58,578 nt of DNA. Origin: Melioribacteraceae bacterium (GTDB taxonomy: Bacteria > Bacteroidota > Ignavibacteria > Ignavibacteriales > Melioribacteraceae). The notes below the pieces were generated by a model that saw only the letters and a program-made list of their open reading frames with translations, did no database searches and had not been told where the DNA came from. The translations under genes and the position numbers were made by a program. Location of the stretch: the NCBI GenBank assembly GCA_015493615.1, contig WGCV01000009.1, forward strand, positions 1-58,578. Direction: 5' to 3'. This document shows positions 1-8,148 of the stretch, in pieces. Position 1 is the stretch's first letter. The number at the start of each line of letters is the position of its first letter.

Positions 1-109
1 AAACCATTTATTCAATAAAAGTTAAGGTTTCTAATTCAGATACTACTATAACAAAAAACTTGTTTTTAACTGAGCAACAAAAACATCTTGCTGAAATTTT
101 TAATTTTGA

Positions 110-247
110 ATGATTTTTTCTATCTGGGTGTCCCAGTGCACAAAACAGGAGTCTCGGAAAATCCACTACATTGGTGCTAAAGCCGATTCCGCAGCCCGCG
201 AAAAGCAAAAACAACAGTTAGAAAATATATCTAACGCGGTTTTTTAA
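110..247 (+). other. possible tail of a small or degraded gene
   Basis: A 45-codon reading frame ends in a TAA that abuts the left arm of a strong rho-independent terminator. That arrangement suggests that something transcribed on this strand ends here. The last 20 codons encode a helical, Gln/Lys-rich stretch (AREKQKQQLENISN). I do not recognise a family, and the frame could be the remnant 3' end of a gene that begins left of the window or was frame-shifted. The rest of positions 1-245 shows no convincing gene on either strand. Confidence 0.25.
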
Positions 248-284
248 GACCTTGACGATATTTTAATCGTCAAGGTCTTTTTTT
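246..284 (+). terminator. rho-independent terminator
   Basis: A 14-bp perfect stem (AAGACCTTGACGAT pairing with ATCGTCAAGGTCTT), a six-base loop and a T-run follow the stop codon at 245-247. It would end transcription arriving from the left edge. Confidence 0.8.
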
Positions 285-340
285 AACTGCAATAATCCGC
301 CGCAACGGACTGTGGCTCAAATAATTTAGCGTTATGCTTG

Positions 341-371
341 TTTTTCGCAGATTGCAAGCAATCTACGCTAT
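341..371 (-). repeat. dispersed short palindromic repeat, copy 1
   Basis: The stem GATTGC-TT-GCAATC has conserved flanks (GTAGCG on one side, GCGAAAAA on the other). The same element recurs in inverted orientation at about 1336-1370 and 34387-34422, always between genes. It forms a small hairpin; no coding function is seen. Confidence 0.6.
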
Positions 372-493
372 AAAAATCATTTTGGTATTCAAGCATTTAG
401 AGTAAAAAATTTTTTCTTATGACATTTCATGGATTATTTTACTCTGAAAATCACACAAATTTTCTTATCATTGTAACCGTTTTAAAAATAATT

Positions 494-1267
494 ATGACAA
501 AAAATTTAAGACATATCGCTTTTCCCGAAGAACACGGCTCGTGGGGTTTTGTTCTGGAGCCTCTTATCCTTTCCCTTATCGTCGCATATTCGGCGGACGG
601 ACTTTTTCTTGCGCTGGCGTCATTTCTCTTTTTTCTTGCGCACCAGCCGATTAAAATTATTGTAAATCCGAAAAAAAGCCGGAAAATGAAAATTAAAGCC
701 GTTGTCGTTCTCACGGTTTACGTCGCCGCCGCCTTGTATCTTTTGACCTCTGTTTTTGTCGGCAATCCGGTAAACGATTTTTTCCCTTTCATTCTCGCGA
801 TGCTTTTTATGCTGGTTTATCTTTTCTTTGAAATTCTGGGTTTGTCTCGAAAACTTGCGACGGAATTAATCGCCTCTTCTTCGATAGATTTTATTGCCGT
901 TTCAGTTCTTCTTCTCGGAGGAATGAATTCGCAACGCGCATGGGCAATTCTTGCTCTGCTTTTGAACAGAGCGATTCCAACCGTGCTTTTTGTTCACGAA
1001 AGAATAAATTTTGTTCATAAAAGAGGATTAAAACGGATAATTCCTATATCTTCCGCTCTGATAGGATTTTTCATCGCTTTGATCTTCGCTTATTTAAATT
1101 GGATTCCTTGGCTCGGAATTCTCGGAATCTTAATTTTGATTGCCAGAATGATTTACGGACTTACGCCGAAGATGTTGAACCAATCATTAAAAACAGCGGG
1201 CATTTGGGAGTTTGTTTACGGAATTTTATTTGTGGTTATTACGGCGTTTTCATACTACTTGTGGTAA
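494..1267 (+). CDS. YwiC-like multipass membrane protein
   Basis: A polytopic inner-membrane protein of about 257 residues. The N-terminal signature HIAFPEEHGSWGFVLEP matches the start of the YwiC-like family (typically NQHGAWAML in Firmicutes), followed by about eight hydrophobic segments. The function of the family is not firmly established; it is often found near nitrate or anaerobic respiration genes. I chose the ATG at 494 because the conserved motif starts seven residues later. The longer frame from 419 adds 25 residues that look like untranslated sequence. The gene stands alone, flanked by dispersed repeats. Confidence 0.75.
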   Translation: MTKNLRHIAFPEEHGSWGFVLEPLILSLIVAYSADGLFLALASFLFFLAHQPIKIIVNPKKSRKMKIKAVVVLTVYVAAALYLLTSVFVGNPVNDFFPFILAMLFMLVYLFFEILGLSRKLATELIASSSIDFIAVSVLLLGGMNSQRAWAILALLLNRAIPTVLFVHERINFVHKRGLKRIIPISSALIGFFIALIFAYLNWIPWLGILGILILIARMIYGLTPKMLNQSLKTAGIWEFVYGILFVVITAFSYYLW

Positions 1268-1335
1268 AAATCTCACCTTTGTTTATTGCGGTAAGCCGCA
1301 ATTTAATTAAGGATTAAGAATGACAAACATTTTTC

Positions 1336-1370
1336 GTAGCGTAGATTGCTTGCAATCTGCGAAAAAACAG
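1336..1370 (+). repeat. dispersed short palindromic repeat, copy 2
   Basis: Same hairpin as at 341-371 and 34387-34422, reading GTAGCGTAGATTGC then TTGCAATCTGCG. Part of the repeat-filled 379-bp gap between the YwiC-like gene and rpe. Confidence 0.6.
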
Positions 1371-1391
1371 CAGAATCAGCGTCCTATTAAA

Positions 1392-1566
1392 AGAAACCTT
1401 TGCATAACCTAAAATCGTCATATTGAGTCCGCCAATCCGCCAAGGCGGAGGAGGAGTGGAAGCCGTCCGAAATATCTCTGAATTCGGTATAATTACCGGT
1501 TTTGAGATTCTTCTCCCGCTCCGCTTCATTCAGAATGACAAATTTTGGGGTTTTGCAAAACCTTCT
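1392..1566. repeat. MITE-like dispersed element, copy 1
   Basis: About 175 bp bounded by inverted ends (AGAAACCTTTGCATAACC on the left; the reverse of GGTTTTGCAAAACCTTCT on the right). It contains internal modules shared with the copies at 14944-15100, 44314-44487, 45670-45768, 50184-50399 and 54230-54414, for example GAGATTCTTCTCCCG, CAGAATGACAAATTT and CCGTCCGAAATATCTC. It encodes no protein and is a non-autonomous, hairpin-forming repeat. Confidence 0.75.
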
Positions 1567-1603
1567 ATAAATTAAGAAACTTGTAAATTCAACGCAGAAA
1601 CGG

Positions 1604-1642
1604 CTCAGACCTCCAAGGTTTTAAAAACCTTGGAGGTCTGAG
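1604..1642 (-). terminator. bidirectional palindromic terminator of the rpe operon
   Basis: A near-perfect 39-bp palindrome (CTCAGACCTCCAAGGTT and its complement around a short A/T loop) lies five bases past the rpe stop. The core CCTTGGAGG recurs after the M1 peptidase at 36505-36539, so this is a reused terminator-like repeat in this genome. Confidence 0.65.
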
Positions 1643-1646
1643 AAAA

Positions 1647-2333
1647 CTAAGCAAAATCAGATAGAGCTTCTTCGCCGCTCGCTTTTATCGATTTCATAGC
1701 CGAAACAAAATCTCTTTGAGAAAAAATTGCGCTTCCGGCGACAAGCGTATCCGCGCCCGCTTTTACAACGGATTTTGCCGTTTCGACGTTAATTCCTCCG
1801 TCAACTTCGAGTAGCGCGCGGCTTCCGGAATTATCCAAAAGTATGCGCGCCTCCTCAATTTTTCTTAACGAGCGGTTAATAAACTTCTGCCCTCCGAATC
1901 CCGGATTTACGCTCATAACGAGTAGCAAATCCAATTCTTCAATCACATTTTCAATGTTCGCAACCGGCGTGGCGGGATTAAGCGCGACACCGGCTTTAAC
2001 TCCTTTTTCCTTTATCGATTGCAGCGCGCGATGAAGATGAACCGTAGCCTCCTGATGAACGGTAAGAATATCCGCGCCCGCGTCAATAAACGCGTTAATA
2101 TATTTTTCAGGTTCTACAATCATCAAATGAACGTCAAGAGGAATGTCGGTAATTCTTTTAAGCGTTTTTACAATGTTCGGACCGAAAGTAATGTTAGGGA
2201 CAAACCTGCCGTCCATTATATCAACATGAATAAAATCGGCGCCGTTTTCCGAAACCGCTTTAACCTGTTCCTCAAGTTTCAGCAGATCCGCCGATAAAAT
2301 AGAGGGAGCGATATTTATCGTCTTCCCGCTCAT
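1647..2333 (-). CDS. rpe: ribulose-phosphate 3-epimerase
   Basis: Interconverts ribulose 5-phosphate and xylulose 5-phosphate in the cytosolic pentose phosphate pathway. The 228-residue length is typical. Visible family motifs are IAPSILSADLLKLEEQV at the N-terminus, HVDIMDGRFVPNITFGP (metal-binding His and catalytic Asp), LDVHLMI, VMSVNPGFGGQKF and LEVDGGIN, which together outline the TIM barrel. The start codon overlaps the transketolase stop by four bases, so the two enzymes are translationally coupled and supply and use the same pentose phosphates. Confidence 0.97.
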   Translation of the reverse strand: MSGKTINIAPSILSADLLKLEEQVKAVSENGADFIHVDIMDGRFVPNITFGPNIVKTLKRITDIPLDVHLMIVEPEKYINAFIDAGADILTVHQEATVHLHRALQSIKEKGVKAGVALNPATPVANIENVIEELDLLLVMSVNPGFGGQKFINRSLRKIEEARILLDNSGSRALLEVDGGINVETAKSVVKAGADTLVAGSAIFSQRDFVSAMKSIKASGEEALSDFA

Positions 2334-4327
2334 GATTGACTTCCGTTTTTGAATTTTTCGTAACGTTTTTTTACTTGCTCGGCAAGATTATCCGGCGTAA
2401 ATCCGAAAGCTTTTTCCAAGTCCTGATAAGGAGCAGATTCTCCGAATCTGTCGAAACCGAAAACCCAGCCGTCAAGTCCGGTATATTTTTGCCAGCCGAG
2501 AGAAACGCCCGCTTCGACCGCAACGCGGTATCTTATGTTTTTCGGAAGAATAGAATTTTTATATTCCTCGGACTGCGCTTCAAAAAGTTCCATCGAAGGC
2601 ATGCTGACAACGCGAACTTTAAAATTATCCAATTCTTTAGCCGCCGCAATTGCAAGATGAACTTCGGAACCGGTGGCGATTAATATTATTTCAGGCTCTT
2701 CCGAATTTTGGTAAATAACGTAAGCTCCCTTTTTTACATTGGCGATTATTTCATCTTCCGGCAATTCGAGAACCGGAAGTCCTTGCCGCGTTAAAATCAG
2801 CGCCGAAGGACGATTGTTGGCGTCAAGCGCGGCTTTCATTGCGCCGGCTGTTTCCTTTGCGTCTGAGGGACGAAAAACCAGCAAATTCGGAATCAGCCGC
2901 AACGACTGAACGTGTTCGACCGGCTGGTGAGTAGGTCCGTCTTCTCCGACATAAAACGAATCGTGAGTAAGAACGTGCAGAACATGCAAATGCTGCATTG
3001 CCGAAAGGCGGATCGCCGCGCGTTCGTAATCCGCAAAAACAAGGAAGGTCGCCCCAAACGGTTTAAGTCCGCCGTGAAGAGCGATTCCGTTAACAATCGC
3101 CGCCATCGGGAATTCCCTGACGCCGAAGGAAAGATTCCGCCCGCTTCTGTTATTTTTTTTATATTCACCGACTAATTCGGCAAAAGCTTTTGTTGAATTG
3201 GACGGCTCGAGATCGGCGCTTCCTCCGACAAGAGTCTGCATCTGCTCACCGAATTTTGCGAGGGTTTTTCCGAACGCCGCGCGCGTTGCAATTTTATCGG
3301 TTGACGAAAAATCGGGAGTTTCCAAATCATCCGAGATATATTCGCTCGTCGCTTCTTCCCAAAGCTTTTTAAATTCTTCGTCCGATTCAATCTTTTCATT
3401 TACACGATTATTCCAATTATTCACATTTTCGTTAAGTTCGTCAAAATTGTTTCTGAAGTAATTAACAACGTCGTCGGGAAGATAGAAAAACTCATCTTTC
3501 GGCAGACCCAATTTTTCTTTTGTCGCCGCAATTTCTTCCGGAGGAAGGGGAGAGCCGTGAGTCGTGTGATCTCCCTCGCGGGTAGCCGTGCCTTTTGCCA
3601 TAATAGTATGCCCGATAATCAGTGTCGGTTTTTCATTTTGAGACTGAGCTTGTTTTATTGCGTCAATTATCTCATCGTGATTGTGTCCGTCAATTTCAAT
3701 CGTATTCCAGCCGAAACCTTCAAAAACTTCCTTTATATCCGTATCGTCCGCGCGGGAAGTGGGACCGGAAATCTGCGCATTGTTTTTATCATAAAGAGCG
3801 ATAAGTTTGTTTAATCCCCAATGTCCCGCTAACGACGCCGCTCCGAGCGCAACCGGCTCCTGCAAATCGCCGTCGCCTGCAAGAGTAAATGTAAAATGGT
3901 TTACGGCTTCGCCGCCTAATTTTGCACTCAGCATCGTTTCGGCAACCGCCATTCCCACCGCCATTGAAAAGCCCTGCCCGAGCGGACCGGTTGTGGCGTC
4001 AACGCCGTCGGTTAATCCGTATTCGGGATGCCCCGGAGTTATACTGCCGAGCTGCCGGAAGTTTTTCAAATCTTCTACCGAAATAAATCCCTGAAGCGTA
4101 AGAAGCGAATAAAGAAGCATTGATTCGTGTCCTGCGGAAAGGACGAATCTGTCGCGGTTAATCCACAGCGGATTTTTGGGATTGTACTTTAAGAAATGTT
4201 TATAAACGACGTAAGCCATATCCGTTGACGAAAGCGCGCCGCCCGGATGCCCCGAGTTTGCTTTTCTTGTTCCGTCTAAAATCAGCGCTCTGATTACTGA
4301 AGTTGTTTTTTTATCTGATTCGGTCAT
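2330..4327 (-). CDS. tkt: transketolase
   Basis: Thiamine-diphosphate enzyme transferring two-carbon units between ketose and aldose phosphates. Its 665 residues match the usual full-length bacterial form. Motifs in order: ANSGHPGGALSSTDMAY near residue 20, the ThDP/metal signature GDGDLQEP with a later NNAQ, the transition to the Pyr domain at GSADLEPSN, TFLVFADYERAAIRLSAM, HDSFYVGEDGPTHQPVEH and a C-terminal domain. It is first of a two-gene operon with rpe. Upstream on the minus strand, about 60 bp away, begins the accessory island, so this gene marks its left border. Confidence 0.97.
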   Translation of the reverse strand: MTESDKKTTSVIRALILDGTRKANSGHPGGALSSTDMAYVVYKHFLKYNPKNPLWINRDRFVLSAGHESMLLYSLLTLQGFISVEDLKNFRQLGSITPGHPEYGLTDGVDATTGPLGQGFSMAVGMAVAETMLSAKLGGEAVNHFTFTLAGDGDLQEPVALGAASLAGHWGLNKLIALYDKNNAQISGPTSRADDTDIKEVFEGFGWNTIEIDGHNHDEIIDAIKQAQSQNEKPTLIIGHTIMAKGTATREGDHTTHGSPLPPEEIAATKEKLGLPKDEFFYLPDDVVNYFRNNFDELNENVNNWNNRVNEKIESDEEFKKLWEEATSEYISDDLETPDFSSTDKIATRAAFGKTLAKFGEQMQTLVGGSADLEPSNSTKAFAELVGEYKKNNRSGRNLSFGVREFPMAAIVNGIALHGGLKPFGATFLVFADYERAAIRLSAMQHLHVLHVLTHDSFYVGEDGPTHQPVEHVQSLRLIPNLLVFRPSDAKETAGAMKAALDANNRPSALILTRQGLPVLELPEDEIIANVKKGAYVIYQNSEEPEIILIATGSEVHLAIAAAKELDNFKVRVVSMPSMELFEAQSEEYKNSILPKNIRYRVAVEAGVSLGWQKYTGLDGWVFGFDRFGESAPYQDLEKAFGFTPDNLAEQVKKRYEKFKNGSQS

Positions 4328-4470
4328 ATTTTATACCCTGAAAATGTTTGAAAAATTATTATTCTTTTCTCAAAAGTAAAATTTAACGCTAATAAATCCT
4401 AATTGAAATTTCAGAACCCCGCTTGAGCGTTTTATTTTTCGGAAATCGTTGATCGGATTGGCGGTTTTGG

Positions 4471-4536
4471 GGATGATTGGTTTTGGGGATGATTGGTTTT
4501 TGGGATGATTGGTTTTTGGGATGATTGGATGATTCA
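4471..4536. repeat. 16-bp minisatellite
   Basis: Four consecutive units of GGATGATTGGTTTTKG, the last one diverging into GGATGATTGGATGATTC. The minus strand is open across it and would encode an NHPK/NQS-type repeat, but no flanking coding signal supports a gene. It sits between tkt and the first attC-like site. Confidence 0.8.
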
Positions 4537-4565
4537 ACTTTTGCTTTACTATTATTTTTCCTTTG

Positions 4566-4653
4566 GTATAACGGCCTGCCGATAAACGCTTTGAATATTT
4601 TCAAGTTGCGAAAAACTGGATGTATTTTTGGTCAGGTTGATTGGTAGTTATGC
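4566..4653 (-). other. attC-like site 1
   Basis: Read on the minus strand it begins GCATAAC (4653-4647), six bases after the stop of the Mrr-like gene, and ends GTTATAC (4572-4566). The inner boxes CCTGACC and GGCAGGCC can pair. This matches the R''...R' layout of integron attC sites (RYYYAAC...GTTRRRY) with about one mismatch per end. It is the weakest palindrome of the seven but is placed exactly as expected, as the last site of the array. Confidence 0.5.
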
Positions 4654-4658
4654 CTCCT

Positions 4659-5672
4659 CTATTCTCTCTGTAATCCATTCAACCAATTTTTGTCTAATTT
4701 TATTATTCTAAAGGGTAGATTCTCATCTCTTACAAAAAGAAAAATTTTACCGAAAAATCTATTTTTAATTTCTAAACCAGTTCGATAATCAAAACTCTCT
4801 TCACTCCATAACTCTATAATTCTTTTCGGAAGATGAAAATAAAAATTATAAATCTCTTGAATGCTTAATATCCACTGTTCTCTATTATTCTCGTTATAAT
4901 GAAATTTTGCTACTAAATTGTTATTCTCTCTTATGAAGTTAATGTTTTCTGGGTTTTTCATTGTTATGAAAATTAAATCACCCGTTTCAAGAAGACCTAT
5001 TAATATATTTTCTTCAAAATTTAAAAATTCATTATAAATTCTAGATAAAACATTATCTCCTGATCTAATAAATTGTTGCCCTTCTTGATTATCATATCCT
5101 TTTAGAAAGGAGGTTATATTATCAATATTTTCATTTATTTGGACAATAAAGTCGTCTGTTATCTCGTTAAATAGTCGAGCAATGGTTTCAGGCAAGATCC
5201 AATTTAAAGAAATTAATGGAATTTTATTGTTGACAGCAAATTCTATTGCTGGCTTAGAAAAACCATTTACTGAAGCTACACCAACTTGATATATATACCG
5301 GGGTCTATTATCTATAGCAAGGTTTCCACGTCTATTATTTTGCCTTTGAGCAAGTTGAGCTTTTGTTACTATTTCGAATTCATTAATATCATATCTTAAT
5401 CCTAAAGCATTTCTTACAACTGATAATCCTACTCTATGAGTATATGCTTTGCATTCAAATAGTAATCGATATGGATATGAAAAGGGCATTTGAATTGGTG
5501 GTGCCATAAGAACATCAGCATCGTGAGAAGATCCTTTTCCATTTATAAATTTTAACCCACGAGAATTATAGATTAACAATCTATCTGAAGGAACATTTGT
5601 AAAACCACTATTTAATAATAATTTCCTTATAATAAATTCTAATAGGTTACCTTTCAATTTTGAAGCATTCAT
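4659..5672 (-). CDS. Mrr-like PD-(D/E)XK nuclease-domain protein (cassette gene)
   Basis: A 337-residue protein with the order expected of a Mrr/restriction-endonuclease fold: helix LKGNLLEFIIRKLLLNSGF, then DADVLMAPP, then LLFECKAY (the D...ECK catalytic signature), then GFSKPAIEFAVNNKIPLISL, which resembles the Mrr strand-helix after the active site. The C-terminal half is unassigned. It probably cleaves DNA as a restriction or defence nuclease; this is inference. An open frame extends to 5765, but the ATG at 5672 has a good ribosome site (AAGGAAATTCA) and starts below attC-like site 2, so the longer frame is read-through of that site. Codon use is AT-rich compared with tkt. Confidence 0.7.
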   Translation of the reverse strand: MNASKLKGNLLEFIIRKLLLNSGFTNVPSDRLLIYNSRGLKFINGKGSSHDADVLMAPPIQMPFSYPYRLLFECKAYTHRVGLSVVRNALGLRYDINEFEIVTKAQLAQRQNNRRGNLAIDNRPRYIYQVGVASVNGFSKPAIEFAVNNKIPLISLNWILPETIARLFNEITDDFIVQINENIDNITSFLKGYDNQEGQQFIRSGDNVLSRIYNEFLNFEENILIGLLETGDLIFITMKNPENINFIRENNNLVAKFHYNENNREQWILSIQEIYNFYFHLPKRIIELWSEESFDYRTGLEIKNRFFGKIFLFVRDENLPFRIIKLDKNWLNGLQRE

Positions 5673-5701
5673 TGAATTTCCTTCATTTTTTATATTAAGA
5701 C

Positions 5702-5804
5702 GCATAACGGCTTGCACATCACCAGATTTGCCACGCTCAAATAAACTTCCAAAATTTAGATTCATCGTCCGCGTAGCAAATTCTGGTGCATGAGCTTGTT
5801 ATAA
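5702..5804 (-). other. attC-like site 2
   Basis: On the minus strand: TTATAAC right after the TGA of the small membrane protein, then GCACCAGAATTTGCTACGC, a short spacer, GCGTGGCAAATCTGGTG, and GTTATGC at 5708-5702. The two halves fold onto each other with a few unpaired bases in the arm, as in attC hairpins. It is one of the clearest members of the set. Confidence 0.7.
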
Positions 5805-5805
5805 G

Positions 5806-6288
5806 TCACTGTGCTGACTTTCCAGAGTCAGCTTCATTCTTTGACTTCTCCCATTCTTGCTTAAGTAATTTCTGCACATTAGATTCTAGATTTATAAGTT
5901 TCTTGATAATTGCATTTTTATCAACATCAGTATCCAGCTCATTTACGATTTCTTGCAAATCTTTCAAAATATCTTGATCTAGTTTATGTTTGGGGTTGTC
6001 ACTGGGATTGGTTCGTAACTTAATATGAACTTTAAGCTCTATTATGCGTGGTTTGTTGCTCACATTGTTATCATTAACCTGTTCATATACTAATTTGGAA
6101 AATTCGGCACAAGTATTTCTAAGTTCGCTTCGCCACTTAGCACGCTCTTCGGTGATAGTCTTAATTACTAAATTTTTATTGTTGTTTTTTAATGCAATAA
6201 AAGCCGTAAAGAAAACACCGGCGAACGCTATTAACGCTATTATTATTTCTTTGTATTCCACAATATTTCTCAATATGCAATATATCAC
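5806..6288 (-). CDS. small membrane-anchored coiled-coil protein (cassette gene)
   Basis: 160 residues with one N-terminal membrane segment (about residues 13-33, IIIALIAFAGVFFTAFIAL) followed by a charged helical domain containing ITEERAKWRSELR and a long C-terminal helix rich in Lys, Asp and Asn. I recognise no catalytic motif. Single-span proteins with an ER.KW...LR motif are common unknowns in cassette arrays and defence islands. The start is GTG at 6288; no better ATG is available without losing the membrane helix. The TGA stop abuts attC-like site 2. The partner and role are unknown. Confidence 0.6.
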   Translation of the reverse strand: MIYCILRNIVEYKEIIIALIAFAGVFFTAFIALKNNNKNLVIKTITEERAKWRSELRNTCAEFSKLVYEQVNDNNVSNKPRIIELKVHIKLRTNPSDNPKHKLDQDILKDLQEIVNELDTDVDKNAIIKKLINLESNVQKLLKQEWEKSKNEADSGKSAQ

Positions 6289-6616
6289 GATGCTCTCAGT
6301 AACTTATAACTTTAAAGAATTCTATCCGGAAATGGACAAAAAGACATATGATACTGACAATATATAATCCATTTACAGACCTGTCCCGTTTATTTTCGCG
6401 GGATAAATGCGAAACCATTTCCGCCGTAAGTTTAATGGGATTTAATACGGTTTCTAATCCGTTATTTAATACTATTTCCATCAAATAAAACAGATTATTT
6501 TTCCTTAAATGTGTTTCAGTTTTTCCAATTCCAAATCGACAAAAGCGAAATAAACCGGAAAGAGAAGCGACAAAAAGAGAAATAATTTTCACCCTCGTCA
6601 GTGAGTATTCTGTTTC

Positions 6617-6991
6617 AAAATATTTTAATTCGGCGACGCCCATTAAAAACCTCATATTTGTGAAATAAATTAGAGAATTTTCACCCTTAAATCAAGAGGT
6701 TTTTAGGGAAATTTTCTTTTTTTATGTTTGTTGTTTATTGTATAATTTTGCTTTGTTTCGCGTTTTCCTTACCTCGCCCCTCTTCTGCCGTGTCGGTCGC
6801 TTCCTTTTTATAAAAGAAAGAAATAATTAGAATTGCTTAAATTCTTAATAGGAGATTCTTCATCCCGTAATATGCGGGATTCAAAATGACAAAACGAGGT
6901 GGATAAATGGTTTAATGGACAATTAGACAAACTGACTTTTACTCTCCGTTTCACGTCTTGCGTCTTGCGTTCCCCGTCTTACGTTTTTCCG
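6617..6991. repeat. 375-bp direct repeat, left copy
   Basis: It aligns without gaps to 12706-13080 in the same orientation, with roughly two dozen substitutions. It includes CATTAAAAACCTCATATTTG, the module GAGATTCTTCATCCCG...CAAAATGACAAA shared with the MITE family, and a GTCTTGCGTCTTGCGTT run also seen near 41200 and 58070. A 119-codon minus-strand frame (6296-6655) starts inside it but has no recognisable domain. The stretch 6289-7042 otherwise shows no supported gene. Confidence 0.9.
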
Positions 6992-7042
6992 GCTTGCAGT
7001 TAATTTATCAAGGAATGATACTTGACGGCAGAGACAATTATA

Positions 7043-7095
7043 CCTCAACAAAGTTTATCCGCCGGCTTCGAGATGAACCCTTTATTACGTTATGT
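7043..7095 (-). other. attC-like site 3 (short)
   Basis: On the minus strand ACATAAC follows the toxin TAA by one base, then a 53-bp imperfect palindrome (GTTCATC against GATAAAC around GAAGCCGGCG), ending GTTGAGG. It is clearly homologous to site 5 at 9001-9058: both carry CGTAATAAAGG, TTCATCTCGAAGC and TGTTGAG. Confidence 0.55.
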
Positions 7096-7096
7096 G

Positions 7097-7405
7097 TTAA
7101 TTACTTTTTGATTTAACTATAAATTCCTTATCTAATAACTTGTGACCTTCGAAAATAGTCAACACCTCAATTGAATTTTTCTTGACTAAATAAACAATTC
7201 TATAATTTTTATAAATTAATTCTCTGATTTTGTCAAAAGAAAGTTCTGGGACAACTCTACCTTTTTTAGGAAAAAGTACAAGAGCTTCAACAAGAGAAAT
7301 TAGTTTGTCGGTAAATTTAATCGCTGCAGTAGGATTGTCTTGAGAAATGTAATCTTCAATTTCTTGAATATTGAAAAGAGCTTCTTTTGTCCATTTAATC
7401 TTCAT
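7097..7405 (-). CDS. ParE/RelE-family toxin
   Basis: A 102-residue type II toxin of the ParE/RelE fold: KIKWTKEALFNIQEIEDYISQDNPTAA at the N-terminus, FPKKGRVVPEL, then IRELIYKNYRIVYLV and a final strand IEVLTIFEGHKLL. RelE members cut mRNA on the ribosome and ParE members poison gyrase; sequence alone does not separate the two here. The start overlaps the antitoxin stop by four bases. Toxin-antitoxin pairs of this type are frequent stabilising cassettes in integrons. Confidence 0.9.
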   Translation of the reverse strand: MKIKWTKEALFNIQEIEDYISQDNPTAAIKFTDKLISLVEALVLFPKKGRVVPELSFDKIRELIYKNYRIVYLVKKNSIEVLTIFEGHKLLDKEFIVKSKSN

Positions 7406-7692
7406 AATGTTTTTGTAGCTCTATGTTTGTTTAACTGATCTTTTAATTGATTTGTAGTAAGAAGATTACCTTTTTCAGAATCAGATAATCCACGTGAAAT
7501 AGCATCTATAAATAATTTGGTTTCTCTAAGTTTATCAAATTCTTTTGGGGAGATTAAAACTCCGGCTGGTTTTCCATTTTGAGTAATAATAAGAGAATTT
7601 TTATTAACTTGAATATCCTTAAGGTATTTTGCTAGACTAGCTTTAAATTGACCAACTGGGATTATATCATTAGATATTGAAATATTTTTCAT
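7402..7692 (-). CDS. Phd/YefM-family antitoxin
   Basis: 96 residues. The N-terminal half (IIPVGQFKASLAKYLKDIQ...LIITQNGKPAGVLISPKEFDKL) is the classic Phd/YefM DNA-binding dimer domain. The C-terminal part (EKGNLLTTNQLKDQL) should wrap the toxin. It would neutralise the ParE/RelE toxin and repress the pair. It is the first gene of the two, in the usual antitoxin-first order, and its start lies about 80 bp from the end of attC-like site 4. Confidence 0.9.
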   Translation of the reverse strand: MKNISISNDIIPVGQFKASLAKYLKDIQVNKNSLIITQNGKPAGVLISPKEFDKLRETKLFIDAISRGLSDSEKGNLLTTNQLKDQLNKHRATKTL

Positions 7693-7770
7693 TTTAGAAC
7701 CTTATAATAATGACGTAAAAACATACAAAATATAGCTCTATATTATGACATTATCAATGCTAAATTTGAC

Positions 7771-7904
7771 ACCTAACGGCGTTGTGTTTAACCCGCCGCC
7801 GAATATTAAAACGTCAAGTTAAAAAAACACTAAATTCGCTTTCCCTCGCAATACCAAATAAAACCGCACCGCCTTTCGCGGTCGGGTGCAAAAGCTGGTT
7901 GAAC
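7771..7904 (-). other. attC-like site 4
   Basis: The best match to the integron consensus. The minus strand starts GTTCAAC (7904-7898, exact RYYYAAC) and ends GTTAGGT (7777-7771, exact GTTRRRY). Inside, CAGCTTTTGCACCCGACCGC faces GGCGGCGGGTTAAACAC, an imperfect palindrome with unpaired bases. The gene it should belong to would lie between 7905 and about 9000, where an IS91/integrase remnant now sits. Confidence 0.75.
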
Positions 7905-7921
7905 TAAGCCGCAAAGCGGCA
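7898..7921 (+). repeat. 24-bp inverted repeat, left end of the mobile remnant
   Basis: This 24-mer matches the reverse complement of 8984-9007 with two differences (core CGCAAAGCGGCA). The pair encloses the integrase/IS91 remnant. The outermost seven bases double as the ends of attC-like sites 4 and 5. Confidence 0.6.
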
Positions 7922-8030
7922 GAGCTAACTACGAAGCGACAAGATAGATATTACCCGCATTACAACAAATGTAAATTATATATTTCCGAGTTAAATTACA
8001 ATTGACATTCATAAAAATCGGAGGTATATA

Positions 8031-8148
8031 ATGAACACAGAAATAATCAATAGAATGAAAGAAGATATGCAGTACTCTAATTTATTCTTGCGGATTAAGA
8101 TTACACGAAGAAACATCGCTAAGCGTCGAACAAGTTGAAAGTAAACGT
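8031..8148 (+). pseudogene. tyrosine recombinase remnant (frameshifted, internally deleted)
   Basis: The start codon and MNTEIINRMKEDMQ match the N-terminus of site-specific integrases that accompany IS91-family transposases. The next recognisable piece, in another frame, is YSCGLRLHEETSLSVEQV (about 8085-8138), the catalytic-domain strand with the first Arg of the R...H-R-Y set. Roughly 100 residues between them are missing, and the His/Arg/Tyr part is replaced by the IS91 fragment. The ORF stops at 8138. It is non-functional as a recombinase. Confidence 0.65.

Noticed and set aside
419-493. N-terminal extension of the YwiC-like protein
   Set aside because: The 25 extra residues precede a well-placed ATG next to the conserved motif and do not look like family sequence.
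4389-4604. 71-codon minus-strand ORF across the minisatellite
   Set aside because: The open frame is produced by a 16-bp repeat and overlaps attC-like site 1. There is no sign of coding outside the repeat.
6296-6655. 119-codon minus-strand ORF upstream of the small membrane protein
   Set aside because: Its start lies in the 375-bp repeat, the composition is not protein-like across its length, and no domain or ribosome site supports it. It is kept only as a remark in the repeat entry.
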